Counted from the stretch's first letter, positions 10,442-20,818 are shown. The stretch is DNA of 64,000 bases from Sutterella sp. AM11-39 (GCF_003472385.1 NZ_QRLV01000008.1:1-64000); one strand, 5' to 3'. The notes: generated by a model from the letters alone, not told the origin. Translations and numbers: made by a program.

Positions 10442-11956
10442 ATGGATCTGGGACTCATCTCGAATCTGATGTTGGGCTTTGACACCGCCCTTTCACTTCA
10501 GAACATCCTCTACTGCACGATCGGCGTGACCATCGGCACGTTGATCGGAGTGCTGCCCGGCATGGGACCGGTTGCAACGGTAGCCATGCTGCTTCCGGCA
10601 ACGTACGCTCTCCCGCCAACTTCAGCATTGATCATGCTCGCCGGCATTTATTACGGTGCTTCCTATGGCGGGTCAACCACCGCTATTCTGGTCAACATTC
10701 CCGGCGAAGCATCTGCCGTCGTCACCTGCCTGGACGGACATATGATGGCCAAACGGGGACGCGCAGGTTCTGCGCTTGGCATCGCTGCACTCGGCAGCTT
10801 CTTTGCCGGGTGCGTGGCCACGCTTCTGATTGCCGCTTTTGCGCCCCCTCTAACCGAGCTCGCCTTTCAGTTCGGACCGGCCGAATACTTCAGTCTGATG
10901 GTTCTCGGTCTCGTAAGTGCTACGGTACTTGCCACAGGTTCGCTGCTCAAGGCCATCTGTATGGTGTTGCTGGGCTTGCTTTTAGGGTTAATTGGCACAG
11001 ACGTCAATTCCGGAGCTTTCCGTTTCACCTTCGGTCTGGATGAACTGCAAGACGGCATTGATTTCGTACCATTGAGCATGGGCTTGTTCGGCTTTGCTGA
11101 AATCATGCGCAATTTGGAAGGCGATATGAGCAGATCGCTCGTACCGAACAAAGTGAAGAATATCCTTCCGTCCTGGCAAGAAATCAAAGTATCCATGGGT
11201 CCCATTGTTCGCGGTACCGCTCTGGGGTCCATTCTGGGAGTACTGCCGGGAGGCGGCGCTCTTCTGAGTTCTTTTGCAAGTTACACGGCTGAAAAGAAAC
11301 TCGCTGGCGACAAAGCAGATCCTCCGTTCGGCTACGGCAACATCCGCGGCGTTGCCGGTCCCGAATCAGCCAACAATGCTGGTGCACAAACGTCGTTTGT
11401 CCCCATGCTCACGCTCGGCATCCCTTCCAACGCCGTAATGGCTCTGATGATCGGCGCCATGATGATTCACGACATTGTGCCCGGACCTCAGGTTATGCAG
11501 TCTGACCCGGGGCTTTTTTGGGGCTTGATCATTTCCATGTGGATCGGCAATCTGATCCTCGTGGTTCTAAACCTTCCGATGATCGGAGTGTGGGTACAGT
11601 TGCTGCGTGTGCCTTACCGCTGGCTCTTTCCTGCAATTCTGGTCTTCTGCTGCATCGGCGTGTATTCCATTAACAACAACGTATGGGATGTTTGGATCGC
11701 CATCTTCTTCGGTTTCGCGGGTTACGTTTTCGGTAAGCTCGGCTGTGAAACCGCGCCATTGGTTCTGGGCTTTATTTTGGGACCGATGATGGAAGAAAAT
11801 CTCCGCCGCGCCATGCTTTTGTCTCGCGGAGATCCCTCTGTGTTTGTATCCAGTCCGATTTCGTGCGGACTGCTCATCGCTGCTGTCCTAATGGTCTTTT
11901 TGGTTGCTGCCCCGGCCTTCAGAAAGACCCGTGAAGTCGCATTTAAAGAAGACTGA
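10442..11956 (+). CDS. tctA: Tripartite tricarboxylate transporter large membrane subunit TctA
   Basis: TctA (504 residues) is the channel-forming subunit of the secondary, proton- or sodium-driven TTT transporter. About twelve hydrophobic segments are seen. Typical motifs are [17 protein letters not shown] near residue 37 with an inverted-repeat counterpart [16 protein letters not shown] near residue 265, plus [20 protein letters not shown]. The two GxLPGxG motifs mark the repeated halves of the family. The start at 10442 is preceded by AGGAGCCGGAA. The operon ends at an intrinsic terminator just downstream. Confidence 0.95.
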   Translation: MDLGLISNLMLGFDTALSLQNILYCTIGVTIGTLIGVLPGMGPVATVAMLLPATYALPPTSALIMLAGIYYGASYGGSTTAILVNIPGEASAVVTCLDGHMMAKRGRAGSALGIAALGSFFAGCVATLLIAAFAPPLTELAFQFGPAEYFSLMVLGLVSATVLATGSLLKAICMVLLGLLLGLIGTDVNSGAFRFTFGLDELQDGIDFVPLSMGLFGFAEIMRNLEGDMSRSLVPNKVKNILPSWQEIKVSMGPIVRGTALGSILGVLPGGGALLSSFASYTAEKKLAGDKADPPFGYGNIRGVAGPESANNAGAQTSFVPMLTLGIPSNAVMALMIGAMMIHDIVPGPQVMQSDPGLFWGLIISMWIGNLILVVLNLPMIGVWVQLLRVPYRWLFPAILVFCCIGVYSINNNVWDVWIAIFFGFAGYVFGKLGCETAPLVLGFILGPMMEENLRRAMLLSRGDPSVFVSSPISCGLLIAAVLMVFLVAAPAFRKTREVAFKED

Positions 11957-11981
11957 CGGCACAACCGCTGTATCAGACTTG

Positions 11982-12022
11982 AAGGTTGGAAAAGTTCTTC
12001 GCTTTTCCGACCTTTTCTTTTT
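11982..12022 (+). terminator. Intrinsic terminator of the TTT transporter operon
   Basis: AAGGTTGGAAAAG (11982-11994) pairs with CTTTTCCGACCTT (12002-12014), followed by a T-rich run. Confidence 0.85.
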
Positions 12023-12078
12023 TAGCGGAAGCAAAGGCTAGAATCCGCCTGCGTTCGATTTTTTTATCTTTTACTTCA

Positions 12079-13413
12079 ATGTCTCCGCATTCTGCCTGCG
12101 TCTTCGAAATCACCTGCTCCCTACCCCTTGCGAGCGAATCCCTGCCCGATGCTTTTACACAGGCTCCCTGCGCACGCATGAAAGTCGCCAGACAATTCGT
12201 GGTGCAAAAGGGCATGATCCGCCAAGGCTTCAAGGGGCGTGCCGGCCTCGGCATTTTCGAAGAAAACGGTCGCACCTGGGGAATGCTGGTGTTGGAGCCA
12301 GCTGCGCCGCTTTTGTTTGCGCCTCCCGCTAAGCTGTCAGCCAAACGCCTGTGGCCCGGCATGCAAGAAGAAGATGTTCCCAATATCGAATTGATCAACG
12401 GCAAGGGCGAAGCTAAAGCTCTCAAGACACGACTGGACGAGATTTTCGAGCCGTTTCCGCAGCGAGACTATTTCAGGGGCGGACGCGAGCAGGCCGAACG
12501 TCGTGCGTTGTGGCGCCGTGTTTTGACCGATGCTCTCACGAGTCCCGTTGTGCGTATTGTCCAAGAACTCAACATTCGTCACCGCGACGCTCGACTGACG
12601 GAACTCAACGAATGGTGGTGCGGCAAAAGCCCTACGTTTGAATGCCGTTGGGATCAAACGTTCTATGCGCCGCGCTCAGGAGCTCGATTTCTGCTCGAGT
12701 GGATGCTCATCGGGCGTCCGCACTGCGAAAGCTCCCCCATGCAGACCGAGGAGTCCGCGCCGCGCCCCGTCGTTCTCTACAGCGACGACGACATTTTGGT
12801 AATCAATAAGCCTGCTCGTTTGAGTTCCGTTCCAGGCGTCCGCGAGAAAGTCTGCGCCAAGACCATGCTAGAACGCCAATACGGCGAACTGCACGTCGTG
12901 CATCGACTGGACCTAGACACCTCGGGCCTGCTCGTTTTCGCTCGTAACAAGCGATCGCTTGAACATCTCAACAAGTCGTTTCGCGAGCGTGACACGCACA
13001 AGATCTACGAGGCACGCCTCGAAGGAGTCATCAGCGAACAGCAGGGCCGCATCGAACTCCCTCTGGCACTCAATTGGCTCGATCGTCCGCGGCAATGCTC
13101 TCTCACTGAAGATGGCGGCGGAAAGGCGTCGGCCACAGAATTTGTCGTGATCGGCACGCAGCAGACTGCGGGAGGACTGAAAACTCTCGTGCGCTTGAGC
13201 CCTGTCACGGGCCGCACGCACCAGCTGCGTGTGCATTGCGCCAAAGGGCTCGGTTGCCCCATTGACGGCGACCCCTTTTACGGTCATCCGGGGCTTGAAG
13301 GCGAAACCGATGCCACACGCCTGTGTCTGCACGCCGCAGAGCTCACCTTCGTACATCCGACTTCCGGCGAACTGGTTACTTTCAAGGCGCCGGCCGATTT
13401 TCCGGATTTCTGA
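12079..13413 (+). CDS. RluA-family pseudouridine synthase with a long N-terminal extension
   Basis: The start at ATG 12079 gives 444 residues. The C-terminal 210 or so form the RluA-type domain: LVINKPARLSSVPG, the catalytic HRLDLDTSGLLVFAR (Asp in HRLD), and the RNA-binding GRTHQLRVH. Such enzymes convert uridine to pseudouridine in rRNA or tRNA. The first 230 residues are not an S4 domain and match nothing I recognise; they are rich in Arg and Trp and may bind RNA. The target RNA cannot be assigned. The gene stands alone between the TTT terminator and lpxK, with a TAGAAT-like box upstream. The in-frame extension to 11986 overlaps the terminator and was rejected. Confidence 0.85.
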   Translation: MSPHSACVFEITCSLPLASESLPDAFTQAPCARMKVARQFVVQKGMIRQGFKGRAGLGIFEENGRTWGMLVLEPAAPLLFAPPAKLSAKRLWPGMQEEDVPNIELINGKGEAKALKTRLDEIFEPFPQRDYFRGGREQAERRALWRRVLTDALTSPVVRIVQELNIRHRDARLTELNEWWCGKSPTFECRWDQTFYAPRSGARFLLEWMLIGRPHCESSPMQTEESAPRPVVLYSDDDILVINKPARLSSVPGVREKVCAKTMLERQYGELHVVHRLDLDTSGLLVFARNKRSLEHLNKSFRERDTHKIYEARLEGVISEQQGRIELPLALNWLDRPRQCSLTEDGGGKASATEFVVIGTQQTAGGLKTLVRLSPVTGRTHQLRVHCAKGLGCPIDGDPFYGHPGLEGETDATRLCLHAAELTFVHPTSGELVTFKAPADFPDF

Positions 13414-13459
13414 CAGCCAAAAAGATGTGTTGCGCAAACAGATTCCCGCATCGAAAATT

Positions 13460-13487
13460 TTTGCTATCCGAGCGCCTGCGCTATGAT
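13460..13487 (+). promoter_or_regulatory. Putative sigma-70 promoter upstream of lpxK
   Basis: TTTGCT (13460-13465) and TATGAT (13482-13487) are 16 bases apart, in a 209-base gap otherwise without genes. It would drive lpxK, the lipoprotein, the Trm112-like gene and kdsB. Confidence 0.45.
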
Positions 13488-13563
13488 TAGAAAACCGCCT
13501 GTCGGTCGAGCCTGTCAGTAACACGCTCACGCCGTCAGTCCTATCCTTTTTTGTAAGACAAGA

Positions 13564-13623
13564 ATGTCAGATCAACCACATCCTGGACCGGAAACTTTTC
13601 TTTCCCGCAAGGAGCACATCTGA
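13564..13623 (+). CDS. Possible 19-residue leader peptide coupled to lpxK
   Basis: ATG at 13564 opens a 19-codon frame (MSDQPHPGPETFLSRKEHI) whose TGA overlaps the lpxK ATG as TGATG. The lpxK Shine-Dalgarno (AAGGAG) lies within it. The overlap suggests translational coupling, but its own ribosome binding site is weak and no homology is recognised. Chance cannot be excluded. Confidence 0.25.
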   Translation: MSDQPHPGPETFLSRKEHI

Positions 13624-14687
13624 TGCGCGCCGCTGTTGAACGTGTGCTGCACGATGTGTGGTCGCACCGCGGCATTGCCGCCTCTCTACTCTACCCTTTT
13701 TCGCTTGTCTACCTTGCCATCGCACGACGCCGGGCAGCTAGGACTACACCTGTTGAACTGCCGGTGCCCGTTGTCGTTGTCGGCAACATCTACGTCGGCG
13801 GCACGGGCAAGACTCCCATCACGATCGAGCTCGTCCGCGAACTGAAGGCCGCGGGCTTTACGCCCGGAGTCATCAGCCGCGGATACGGGCGCGCCAGCAA
13901 AGAGCAACACCTTGTCGAAGACGACTCTCCGGCAAGCACCGTCGGCGACGAACCGCTTTTGATTCGCCGCGCCACCGGGGTTCCTGTCGCCGTGGGACGC
14001 GACCGCGTGGCCGCAGGGCGTCTACTGATCCGGAGCAATCCGAGCGTTAATGTGATTGTCAGCGACGACGGTCTGCAGCATCGGCGCCTTGCGCGCGACG
14101 TTGAACTTGCCGTCGTCGGTGCTCGAGGGCTGGGCAACAGCTGGGCGCTTCCCGCAGGCCCCCTGCGCGAACTCCCCTCGCGTCTGGACTCTGTTGATGC
14201 CATCGTTCTGAGCGCTACCGAAGATACTATTGAAAGTCGTACGCCTCGCTTTGCCGCCACTTCCCAGCTCGGGGATGTCGTGCGTCTGTGCGACGGCCGC
14301 CGCCGCTCAATCGAGGACATTTCGCACCGCATCGCCGAAAAAGAAGCCAAGGTACTTGCTGCGGCCGGCATTGCCGCGCCCGATCGCTTCTTCAATATGC
14401 TTGCCGCTCACGACATCGTCGGCAAGAACTTGGGATTGGGCGATCACTTTGCCTTTGATACGAATCCGTTTGCGCAGTCCGACGCACGCTACATCTTCAT
14501 CACCGGCAAGGACGCGGTCAAAGCCATGCAGAACGCTGATATCAAGAACGACCGCCGCATTTGGGTCGTCGAGTACCAAACACAACTTGACCCCTACCTC
14601 ATCCAGTTCGTAGTGGAAAAGCTCACGGATGCGGCCGAACGCAAACACATTGACATCGTACCGCCCACGGAAGAAATCACGCACTGA
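13623..14687 (+). CDS. lpxK: Tetraacyldisaccharide 4'-kinase
   Basis: LpxK (354 residues) phosphorylates the lipid A disaccharide precursor at the 4' position, the sixth step of the Raetz pathway, at the inner membrane. An N-terminal hydrophobic stretch (SLLYPFSLVYLAIA) is followed by the P-loop region VVVGNIYVGGTGKTP (about residues 50-64) and SRGYGRAS. The DDGLQHRRL motif typical of LpxK is near residue 143. The start ATG overlaps an upstream stop codon as TGATG and has AAGGAG in front. It heads a cluster with the lipoprotein, a Trm112-like gene, kdsB and adk, a common betaproteobacterial arrangement; kdsB supplies CMP-KDO for the next stage of lipopolysaccharide assembly. Confidence 0.97.
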   Translation: MRAAVERVLHDVWSHRGIAASLLYPFSLVYLAIARRRAARTTPVELPVPVVVVGNIYVGGTGKTPITIELVRELKAAGFTPGVISRGYGRASKEQHLVEDDSPASTVGDEPLLIRRATGVPVAVGRDRVAAGRLLIRSNPSVNVIVSDDGLQHRRLARDVELAVVGARGLGNSWALPAGPLRELPSRLDSVDAIVLSATEDTIESRTPRFAATSQLGDVVRLCDGRRRSIEDISHRIAEKEAKVLAAAGIAAPDRFFNMLAAHDIVGKNLGLGDHFAFDTNPFAQSDARYIFITGKDAVKAMQNADIKNDRRIWVVEYQTQLDPYLIQFVVEKLTDAAERKHIDIVPPTEEITH

Positions 14688-14695
14688 ATCAAACC

Positions 14696-15151
14696 ATGAA
14701 ACGCGCTTGCTTGAGTATCGGTCTTGCCGCCTGCTGTCTTCTGGCCGGCTGCTCCACGCAGTCAGTCCGGGCACCCGCGTACAACATCAAACCCGGCAAC
14801 GTCTGCGTCATTCAAGATTCAAGCAACCGAAAGGTCGCCTACAACTCCGTCATCAAAGGTCTCAAGCGCAAGGGTTTTTCCGTGAAGCGCGTCGGCGCGG
14901 GACAAACGAAAAACTGTTCCCGCGTCTTTTCCTGTCAGTCGATTTCCCGCTGGCAGATCGCCAACTACACCTCCAACATTCATCTGCAATACTGGGAGCA
15001 CGGCAAGCTTGTAAGCGAAGCCAAGTACGATGCGCCGACAAACGAAATCAACATCTCGAAATTCATCAGTACGGAAGATAAGATCTTTCAACTGCTCAAT
15101 GAGATGCTTCCCGGCACACGCACTCTTCCGAGCAAATACAACTCCCGCTGA
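14696..15151 (+). CDS. Small lipoprotein, Sbal_3080-like
   Basis: The 151-residue product has a lipoprotein signal ending in the lipobox LLAGC (Cys at about residue 19). The mature part contains GNVCVIQDSSNRK and paired cysteines, resembling the Sbal_3080 family of small lipoproteins. Residue 2 after the lipid cysteine is Ser, so outer-membrane sorting is expected. It starts 8 bases after the lpxK stop and lies in the lipid A/KDO cluster, but no role in lipopolysaccharide synthesis is established. Function is unknown. Confidence 0.8.
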   Translation: MKRACLSIGLAACCLLAGCSTQSVRAPAYNIKPGNVCVIQDSSNRKVAYNSVIKGLKRKGFSVKRVGAGQTKNCSRVFSCQSISRWQIANYTSNIHLQYWEHGKLVSEAKYDAPTNEINISKFISTEDKIFQLLNEMLPGTRTLPSKYNSR

Positions 15152-15189
15152 CGAACGCTTCGTCAGCCGAACATTGAAACGACAATATT

Positions 15190-15393
15190 ATGGACAGCCG
15201 CCTTACCGAAGTTTTGGTCTGCCCCGTCTGCAAGGGGCCTCTTCATTTTGATCAGCAGAAGTCTGAAATGCAGTGCGCCAAATGCGCGCTCGGCTTCCCG
15301 CTTGACGGAGAAATCCCGGTGATGCTCACCAAGGAAGCGCGAGAACTCACGCCCGAGGAACAAGAAGCCGCTCGTATCAAACCCGCCAACTAA
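15190..15393 (+). CDS. ycaR: Trm112-like / YcaR protein
   Basis: This 67-residue protein has the fold-defining pattern of bacterial Trm112-like (UPF0434/YcaR) proteins: LVCPVCKGPLHFD, then MQCAKCALGFPLDGEIPVML. The two CxxC pairs (CPVC, CAKC) could bind one zinc. Eukaryotic Trm112 is an activator of methyltransferases; the role in bacteria is not settled. It lies directly upstream of kdsB, the usual position in proteobacteria, with 13 bases between stop and start. Confidence 0.93.
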   Translation: MDSRLTEVLVCPVCKGPLHFDQQKSEMQCAKCALGFPLDGEIPVMLTKEARELTPEEQEAARIKPAN

Positions 15394-15406
15394 CGAAGGA
15401 CTTGCC

Positions 15407-16177
15407 ATGGGCTTTGTAGTAATCGTGCCGGCGCGCATGTCGTCTTCGCGCCTGAAGGAAAAGCCGCTTGCCGACATCTGCGGCAAGCCGATGGTTGTAC
15501 GTACCGCCGAGCGCGCTCTCGGGTGCGGTGCCGATGCGGTTTTCGTCGCCTGCGACTCACCGGCCATCGTCAAGGCCTGCGAAGAACACGACATCAAGGC
15601 GCTTCTGACGGATCCGAACTGTCCGACCGGCACCGATCGTCTCGCCGAAGCCGCCGCGGCTCTGGGCCTAACCGACGACACGATCGTCGTCAATGTCCAG
15701 GGCGATGAACCTCTGATTCCCATCAATGTCATACGCGCCGTTGCCGAAGACCTTGAAAAGCACGACGATTGCGCCATTGCCACCGCTGCGCACCCGATAT
15801 CCGACGCCGAGCACTTCTTCAATCCGAACGTAGTCAAGGTCGAAATTGACGCCAAGGGTCGAGCGCTTACCTTCTCCCGCGCGCCGCTTCCTTGGCCGCG
15901 CGACGCATTTCGTAGCGACAAGTCCGTGCTGCCCGAAGGTTTGCCCGCCTATCACCACATCGGGCTTTATGCCTACCGTGCAGGCTTTTTAAAGGCGTTT
16001 CCTAAGTTAGCTCCCGCCCCCATCGAAAAGTTTGAGTCGCTGGAACAGCTGCGAGCCCTCTGGCACGGGTATCGGATCAGCGTACTGATTCTCGACGAGA
16101 ACCTGCCTTCGGGCGTGGACACCGCCGAAGATCTGGAGCGCGTACGTTCGGTGTACGCCGAATCTCTCAAAAACTAG
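15407..16177 (+). CDS. kdsB: 3-deoxy-manno-octulosonate cytidylyltransferase
   Basis: KdsB (256 residues) couples KDO to CMP, activating it for transfer to lipid A. The nucleotide-binding start VIVPARMSSSRLKEKPLADI holds the PARxxSxRLxxKPL signature. The metal- and substrate-binding segments VQGDEPLI and HIGLYAYR are present. It follows the Trm112-like gene and precedes adk. Its ATG is preceded by GAAGGA. Length and motifs are complete. Confidence 0.97.
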   Translation: MGFVVIVPARMSSSRLKEKPLADICGKPMVVRTAERALGCGADAVFVACDSPAIVKACEEHDIKALLTDPNCPTGTDRLAEAAAALGLTDDTIVVNVQGDEPLIPINVIRAVAEDLEKHDDCAIATAAHPISDAEHFFNPNVVKVEIDAKGRALTFSRAPLPWPRDAFRSDKSVLPEGLPAYHHIGLYAYRAGFLKAFPKLAPAPIEKFESLEQLRALWHGYRISVLILDENLPSGVDTAEDLERVRSVYAESLKN

Positions 16178-16239
16178 TTTTTTTGGTTCCGAAAAGCCGC
16201 GTTTTGCCTCGTCCGAAAGATGTAACAAAGGTTTCGCTA

Positions 16240-16267
16240 TTGTTTTGCAGAATGTTTCAATTACAAT
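16240..16267 (+). promoter_or_regulatory. Putative sigma-70 promoter of adk
   Basis: TTGTTT (16240-16245) and TACAAT (16262-16267) are 16 bases apart, in the gap after kdsB. A start near 16274 would place the 16278-16352 stem at the very 5' end of the transcript. Confidence 0.6.
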
Positions 16268-16277
16268 TTCCGCAGTG

Positions 16278-16352
16278 CAAGAAAAATTGTGAGCTTGTCG
16301 CGATGCGGCGGGCAAAACGGCGCGACCTTCGGGACTCGCCGAATTTTTCTTG
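16278..16352 (+). promoter_or_regulatory. Structured 5' leader of adk
   Basis: CAAGAAAAATT (16278-16288) and AATTTTTCTTG (16342-16352) are a perfect 11-base-pair closing stem. Inside, GTCGCG (16297-16302) pairs with CGCGAC (16321-16326). As an alternative, CGGCG (16318-16322) can pair with CGCCG (16337-16341). The two inner folds exclude each other. No known riboswitch was recognised. Confidence 0.5.
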
Positions 16353-16397
16353 AAAGAGTTTCCGACGTAAATCTGTCTTTTACTGGTTTTACGTTGA

Positions 16398-17069
<672 letters not shown>

Positions 17070-17079
17070 AAAATTAAAA

Positions 17080-17121
17080 GGGAACACGATGTGTGAAATC
17101 ACCGTGTTCCCTTCTTTTTTT
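17080..17121 (+). terminator. Intrinsic terminator of adk
   Basis: GGGAACACG (17080-17088) pairs with CGTGTTCCC (17103-17111), followed by TTCTTTTTTT. Confidence 0.9.
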
Positions 17122-17196
17122 GTTTTTTCTTTAACACTTTTGGCGTCGGCTTGACCCTCCTCGGACGTTGAGTCGACACCCGGAGCTTTCAACATC

Positions 17197-19251
17197 ATGA
17201 CTACAGCTTTGTGGCTCGCCATTGCCGCGGGCATCATCGCCGTGATTTTCGGTCTTGTCTCCCGTAGCTGGATTCTGGCCCGCGATCCCGGCAATCCCCG
17301 CATGCAGGAAATCTCGCACGCCATTCAGCAGGGTGCAACGGCCTATCTGACCAAGCAGTACACGACCATCGCCATCGTCGGCGTGGTTCTTTTCCTTATC
17401 ATCGCCTTCGTTCCCGCACTGGGCTTTAAGACGGCAGGCGGCTTTGCCGTCGGCGCCATTCTTTCCGGCGCTTGCGGCTTCATCGGCATGAACGTTTCCG
17501 TCAAGGCCAACGTTCGCACCGCTCAGGCAGCCAGCCAGGGCATCGCCGAAGCTCTCAACGTCGCCTTCAAGGGCGGCGCCATCACGGGCATGCTCGTGGT
17601 CGGTCTGGGCCTTCTCGGCGTGGCCGGCTACATGGCTGTGCTGATCGGCACGGCTGCTCCCGACGCCAACCTCTACGACACGATCAAGCCGTTGATCGGT
17701 CTGGCTTTCGGTTCGAGCCTGATTTCCATCTTCGCTCGTCTGGGCGGCGGCATCTTCACCAAGGGCGCCGACGTCGGTGCCGACCTTGTGGGTAAGGTTG
17801 AAGCCGGCATTCCCGAAGACGACCCCCGCAACCCCGCCGTGATCGCCGACAACGTGGGCGACAACGTGGGCGACTGCGCCGGTATGGCTGCCGACTTGTT
17901 CGAAACCTACGCCGTGACCATCGTGGCCACCATGATGATCGGCGCGCTTTCGGCAACGGGCGACACCATGCGCATGGTTGAATACCCGCTCGTCTTGGGT
18001 GCTGTCTCGATCGTCGCTTCCATCATCGGTACGTTCTTCGTGAAGTACCTGCCCGGCAAGAAGATCATGACGGCACTGTACCGCGGCCTTATCGTCGCCG
18101 GCGTCATCGCCGCCGTTGCCTTCTGGTTCGTCGGCGACTTCGTCTTCTCCGATCCCAAGATGCTGCCCGAAGGCGTGACGACCACGCACCTGTTCGGTTC
18201 CGCTCTGATCGGCCTCGTTCTGACTGCCTTGATGGTCGTGATCACCGAGTACTACACCGGTACGGAATACAAGCCCGTGCAGACGGTTGCCGAAGCTTCC
18301 ACCACCGGTCACGGCACCAACATCATCGCCGGTCTGGCCGTCTCCATGAAGGCCACCGCTCTTCCGGTTCTCGCCGTGGTTATCGCCATTCTCGTGAGCT
18401 TCTCGCTTGCCGGTCTTTACGGTGTTGCCATCGCCGCAACCTCGATGCTGACTATGGCCGGCATCATCGTTGCTCTCGACGCCTATGGCCCGATCACGGA
18501 CAACGCCGGCGGTATTGCCGAAATGTCCGAACTCGATGAAAAGGTCCGCAACGTGACCGACCCGCTTGACGCAGTCGGCAACACGACCAAGGCCGTCACC
18601 AAGGGCTACGCCATCGGTTCGGCCGGTCTGGCCGCTCTGGTGCTCTTTGCCGACTACACGCACGCTCTGAAGCAGCAGTTCAACATTGACTTCCAGTTTG
18701 ACCTTTCCGACCCGTACGTGATTGCCGGTTTGATCATCGGCGGTCTGATTCCCTACCTCTTCGGCGCAATGGCTATGGAAGCCGTCGGCCGCGCTGCCGG
18801 CTCCGTGGTGATTGAAGTCCGTCGCCAGTTCAAGGAAATCAAGGGCATCATGGAAGGCAAGGCCAAGCCCGATTATTCCAAGGCCGTCGGCATGCTCACC
18901 GGCGCTGCCATTAAGGAAATGATCATCCCGTCCGTTCTCCCGGTCATCGTCCCGATCCTCGTCGGCCTCATCCTCGGCCCGAAGGCTCTCGGCGGCGTGC
19001 TGATGGGTACGATCGTCACCGGTATCTTCGTGGCCATCTCCATGACCACGGGCGGCGGCGCTTGGGATAACGCCAAGAAGTACATCGAAGACGGTCACTT
19101 CGGCGGCAAGGGCAGCGAATCTCACAAGGCTGCCGTGACGGGCGACACCGTCGGCGACCCCTACAAGGACACCGCCGGCCCCGCCGTCAACCCGCTCATC
19201 AAGATCATCAACATCGTGGCTCTGCTCATCGTGCCGCTGCTGACGATCTAA
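17197..19251 (+). CDS. hppA: Membrane-bound proton-translocating pyrophosphatase
   Basis: The 684-residue integral membrane protein (about 15-16 segments) hydrolyses pyrophosphate and pumps protons out of the cytoplasm. The catalytic loop has [20 protein letters not shown] followed by [19 protein letters not shown], and the C-terminal acidic box [18 protein letters not shown] is intact. The segment [10 protein letters not shown] carries Lys where potassium-dependent pumps have Ala, which indicates the potassium-independent class. It saves energy from biosynthetic pyrophosphate, useful in an organism with low ATP yield. Its ATG follows GGAG, and it is a single-gene unit with its own terminator. 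Confidence 0.97.
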   Translation: MTTALWLAIAAGIIAVIFGLVSRSWILARDPGNPRMQEISHAIQQGATAYLTKQYTTIAIVGVVLFLIIAFVPALGFKTAGGFAVGAILSGACGFIGMNVSVKANVRTAQAASQGIAEALNVAFKGGAITGMLVVGLGLLGVAGYMAVLIGTAAPDANLYDTIKPLIGLAFGSSLISIFARLGGGIFTKGADVGADLVGKVEAGIPEDDPRNPAVIADNVGDNVGDCAGMAADLFETYAVTIVATMMIGALSATGDTMRMVEYPLVLGAVSIVASIIGTFFVKYLPGKKIMTALYRGLIVAGVIAAVAFWFVGDFVFSDPKMLPEGVTTTHLFGSALIGLVLTALMVVITEYYTGTEYKPVQTVAEASTTGHGTNIIAGLAVSMKATALPVLAVVIAILVSFSLAGLYGVAIAATSMLTMAGIIVALDAYGPITDNAGGIAEMSELDEKVRNVTDPLDAVGNTTKAVTKGYAIGSAGLAALVLFADYTHALKQQFNIDFQFDLSDPYVIAGLIIGGLIPYLFGAMAMEAVGRAAGSVVIEVRRQFKEIKGIMEGKAKPDYSKAVGMLTGAAIKEMIIPSVLPVIVPILVGLILGPKALGGVLMGTIVTGIFVAISMTTGGGAWDNAKKYIEDGHFGGKGSESHKAAVTGDTVGDPYKDTAGPAVNPLIKIINIVALLIVPLLTI

Positions 19252-19275
19252 TCTCCGTCTTCTGACGTCGATTCA

Positions 19276-19315
19276 CAGGCGCTCCTTTCTTCGAAGGAGC
19301 GCCTGTTTTGTTTGT
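19276..19315 (+). terminator. Intrinsic terminator of hppA
   Basis: CAGGCGCTCCTT (19276-19287) pairs perfectly with AAGGAGCGCCTG (19294-19305), followed by TTTTGTTT. Confidence 0.9.
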
Positions 19316-19387
19316 ACGTATTTCTCAAGACAAACGTACGGTCGGCGCCGCGTAAACTATGTCTCGTTTCGATTTCTCGGAAAAAAC

Positions 19388-20818
19388 ATGGCTTCGCTTC
19401 TGTCCGACCTTCAGGCGTGTCTCGGCTCCGATCGCGTTCTCACCGACGCAATGGCCCTAGCTCCGCTTTTGCTTGATAATCGCGGCCGCTGGCAGGGCCG
19501 CGCGCTGTGTGCCGTCTTCCCCTCCACAACCGAAGAAGTCTCGGAAATCATGCGCATCGCCTGCCGACACAATGCGCTCGTGTTTGCTCAAGGCGGCAAC
19601 ACGGGCAACGCCGCGGCGGCTACCCCCGTCGTGAACGACACGGATGTCTCGCGAACCGTTTTGCTCTCGACAACCCGTCTGCGCCGCATCGAGAAAATCG
19701 ACACCGTCAACGACTCGGTCGTCGTACAAACAGGTGTTCCGGTCGCAGCCGTCAGAGAAACGGCCGCTCTGCAAAAGCGTCTTTTTGCACTCAGCCTTGC
19801 CAGCGACGGAACGGCTACCGTGGGAGGCGTTCTTGCGACCAACGCGGGCGGCGTACATGTTCTGCGATACGGCAACGCCAGAGACCTATGTCTGGGACTT
19901 GAAGTCGTTCTTTGCGATGGACGCGTGCTCGACCTGATGCGAGGCCTGCGCAAGGACAACACCGGCTACGACTTAAAGTCGCTTTTCATCGGAAGCGAAG
20001 GAACGCTTGGCATCATCACAAAGGCAGTACTGAAACTGCATCCGCTTCCGGCTTCGCGCAAGGTGCTTTGGCTGTCGCTGGATTCTCTGCGCAAAATCGA
20101 ACCGCTTTTCTGCGCCTTTCAAAAACAGGCAGGTCATGCCCTGAGCGCCTTTGAAATCGTTCATCAAACGCCGCTGCAGCGTGTTGCGCAGGTCTTTCCC
20201 GAGAAAGTCAAAACCATCGATACACACTCGCCCTGGTCGGTTCTCGTTGAACTTTCCTATTCCGACACCCAAGATGAAACTCAAAGTGCCGACCTTCTCG
20301 AGTCGCTGCTTGAAGGACTTCTTGAACAAGGAATCATCACCGACGCCGTTCTCTCGCAAAGCGAGATCCAATGCGAGGCGCTTTGGGCAGTGCGCGAAGC
20401 AGTCCCTGAAGCGCACAAGAAGACCGGAGGCAACGTCAAGCACGACATCAGCGTGCCGCGAAGCCGCCTTGCGGAGTTCGTCGAACAAACCAATGCAGCG
20501 CTCGCAAAGCGTTTTTCCTGGATCGAACCGAGTGTTTTCGGTCATTTCGGAGACGGCAATCTCCACTACAATATGGGCGTCGTTCCGGGGCAGGATCCCC
20601 GGCTTTGTTTTGCCTTTGAAAAGGAAATCAACGCCATCGTCTACGAACATGTAGCGCGATTTAACGGCTCGGTTGCCGCCGAGCACGGCATCGGGCGCAT
20701 GAAACGCGACCTTATTGAGCAAACAAAACCGGCAGATGAACTGCAGTTGATGCGCAAATTAAAGCGCATTTTCGACCCCGACAACCGACTCAATCCGGGC
20801 GCCGTTGTGTCGCCCTAA
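19388..20818 (+). CDS. FAD-binding 2-hydroxyacid dehydrogenase (GlcD / D-2-hydroxyglutarate dehydrogenase-like)
   Basis: The 476-residue protein has a PCMH-type FAD-binding N-terminal domain (VFAQGGNTGNAAAATPV; GSEGTLGIITKAVLKL near residue 200). The C-terminal FAD-oxidase domain has HFGDGNLHYNMG and EHGIGRMKR, whose histidines hold the metal or substrate in D-lactate and D-2-hydroxyglutarate dehydrogenases. The likely reaction is oxidation of a D-2-hydroxyacid to the 2-ketoacid, with electrons going to quinone or an electron-transfer flavoprotein. No partner subunit (GlcE, GlcF or Etf) is adjacent. The exact substrate cannot be read; serine metabolism or lactate use are both possible. Confidence 0.88.
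   Translation: MASLLSDLQACLGSDRVLTDAMALAPLLLDNRGRWQGRALCAVFPSTTEEVSEIMRIACRHNALVFAQGGNTGNAAAATPVVNDTDVSRTVLLSTTRLRRIEKIDTVNDSVVVQTGVPVAAVRETAALQKRLFALSLASDGTATVGGVLATNAGGVHVLRYGNARDLCLGLEVVLCDGRVLDLMRGLRKDNTGYDLKSLFIGSEGTLGIITKAVLKLHPLPASRKVLWLSLDSLRKIEPLFCAFQKQAGHALSAFEIVHQTPLQRVAQVFPEKVKTIDTHSPWSVLVELSYSDTQDETQSADLLESLLEGLLEQGIITDAVLSQSEIQCEALWAVREAVPEAHKKTGGNVKHDISVPRSRLAEFVEQTNAALAKRFSWIEPSVFGHFGDGNLHYNMGVVPGQDPRLCFAFEKEINAIVYEHVARFNGSVAAEHGIGRMKRDLIEQTKPADELQLMRKLKRIFDPDNRLNPGAVVSP

Noticed and set aside
17131..19125. A 664-codon open frame antisense to hppA
   Set aside because: GC-rich codon bias leaves the opposite strand open; the translation is low-complexity His/Asp/Gly and unlike a protein family.
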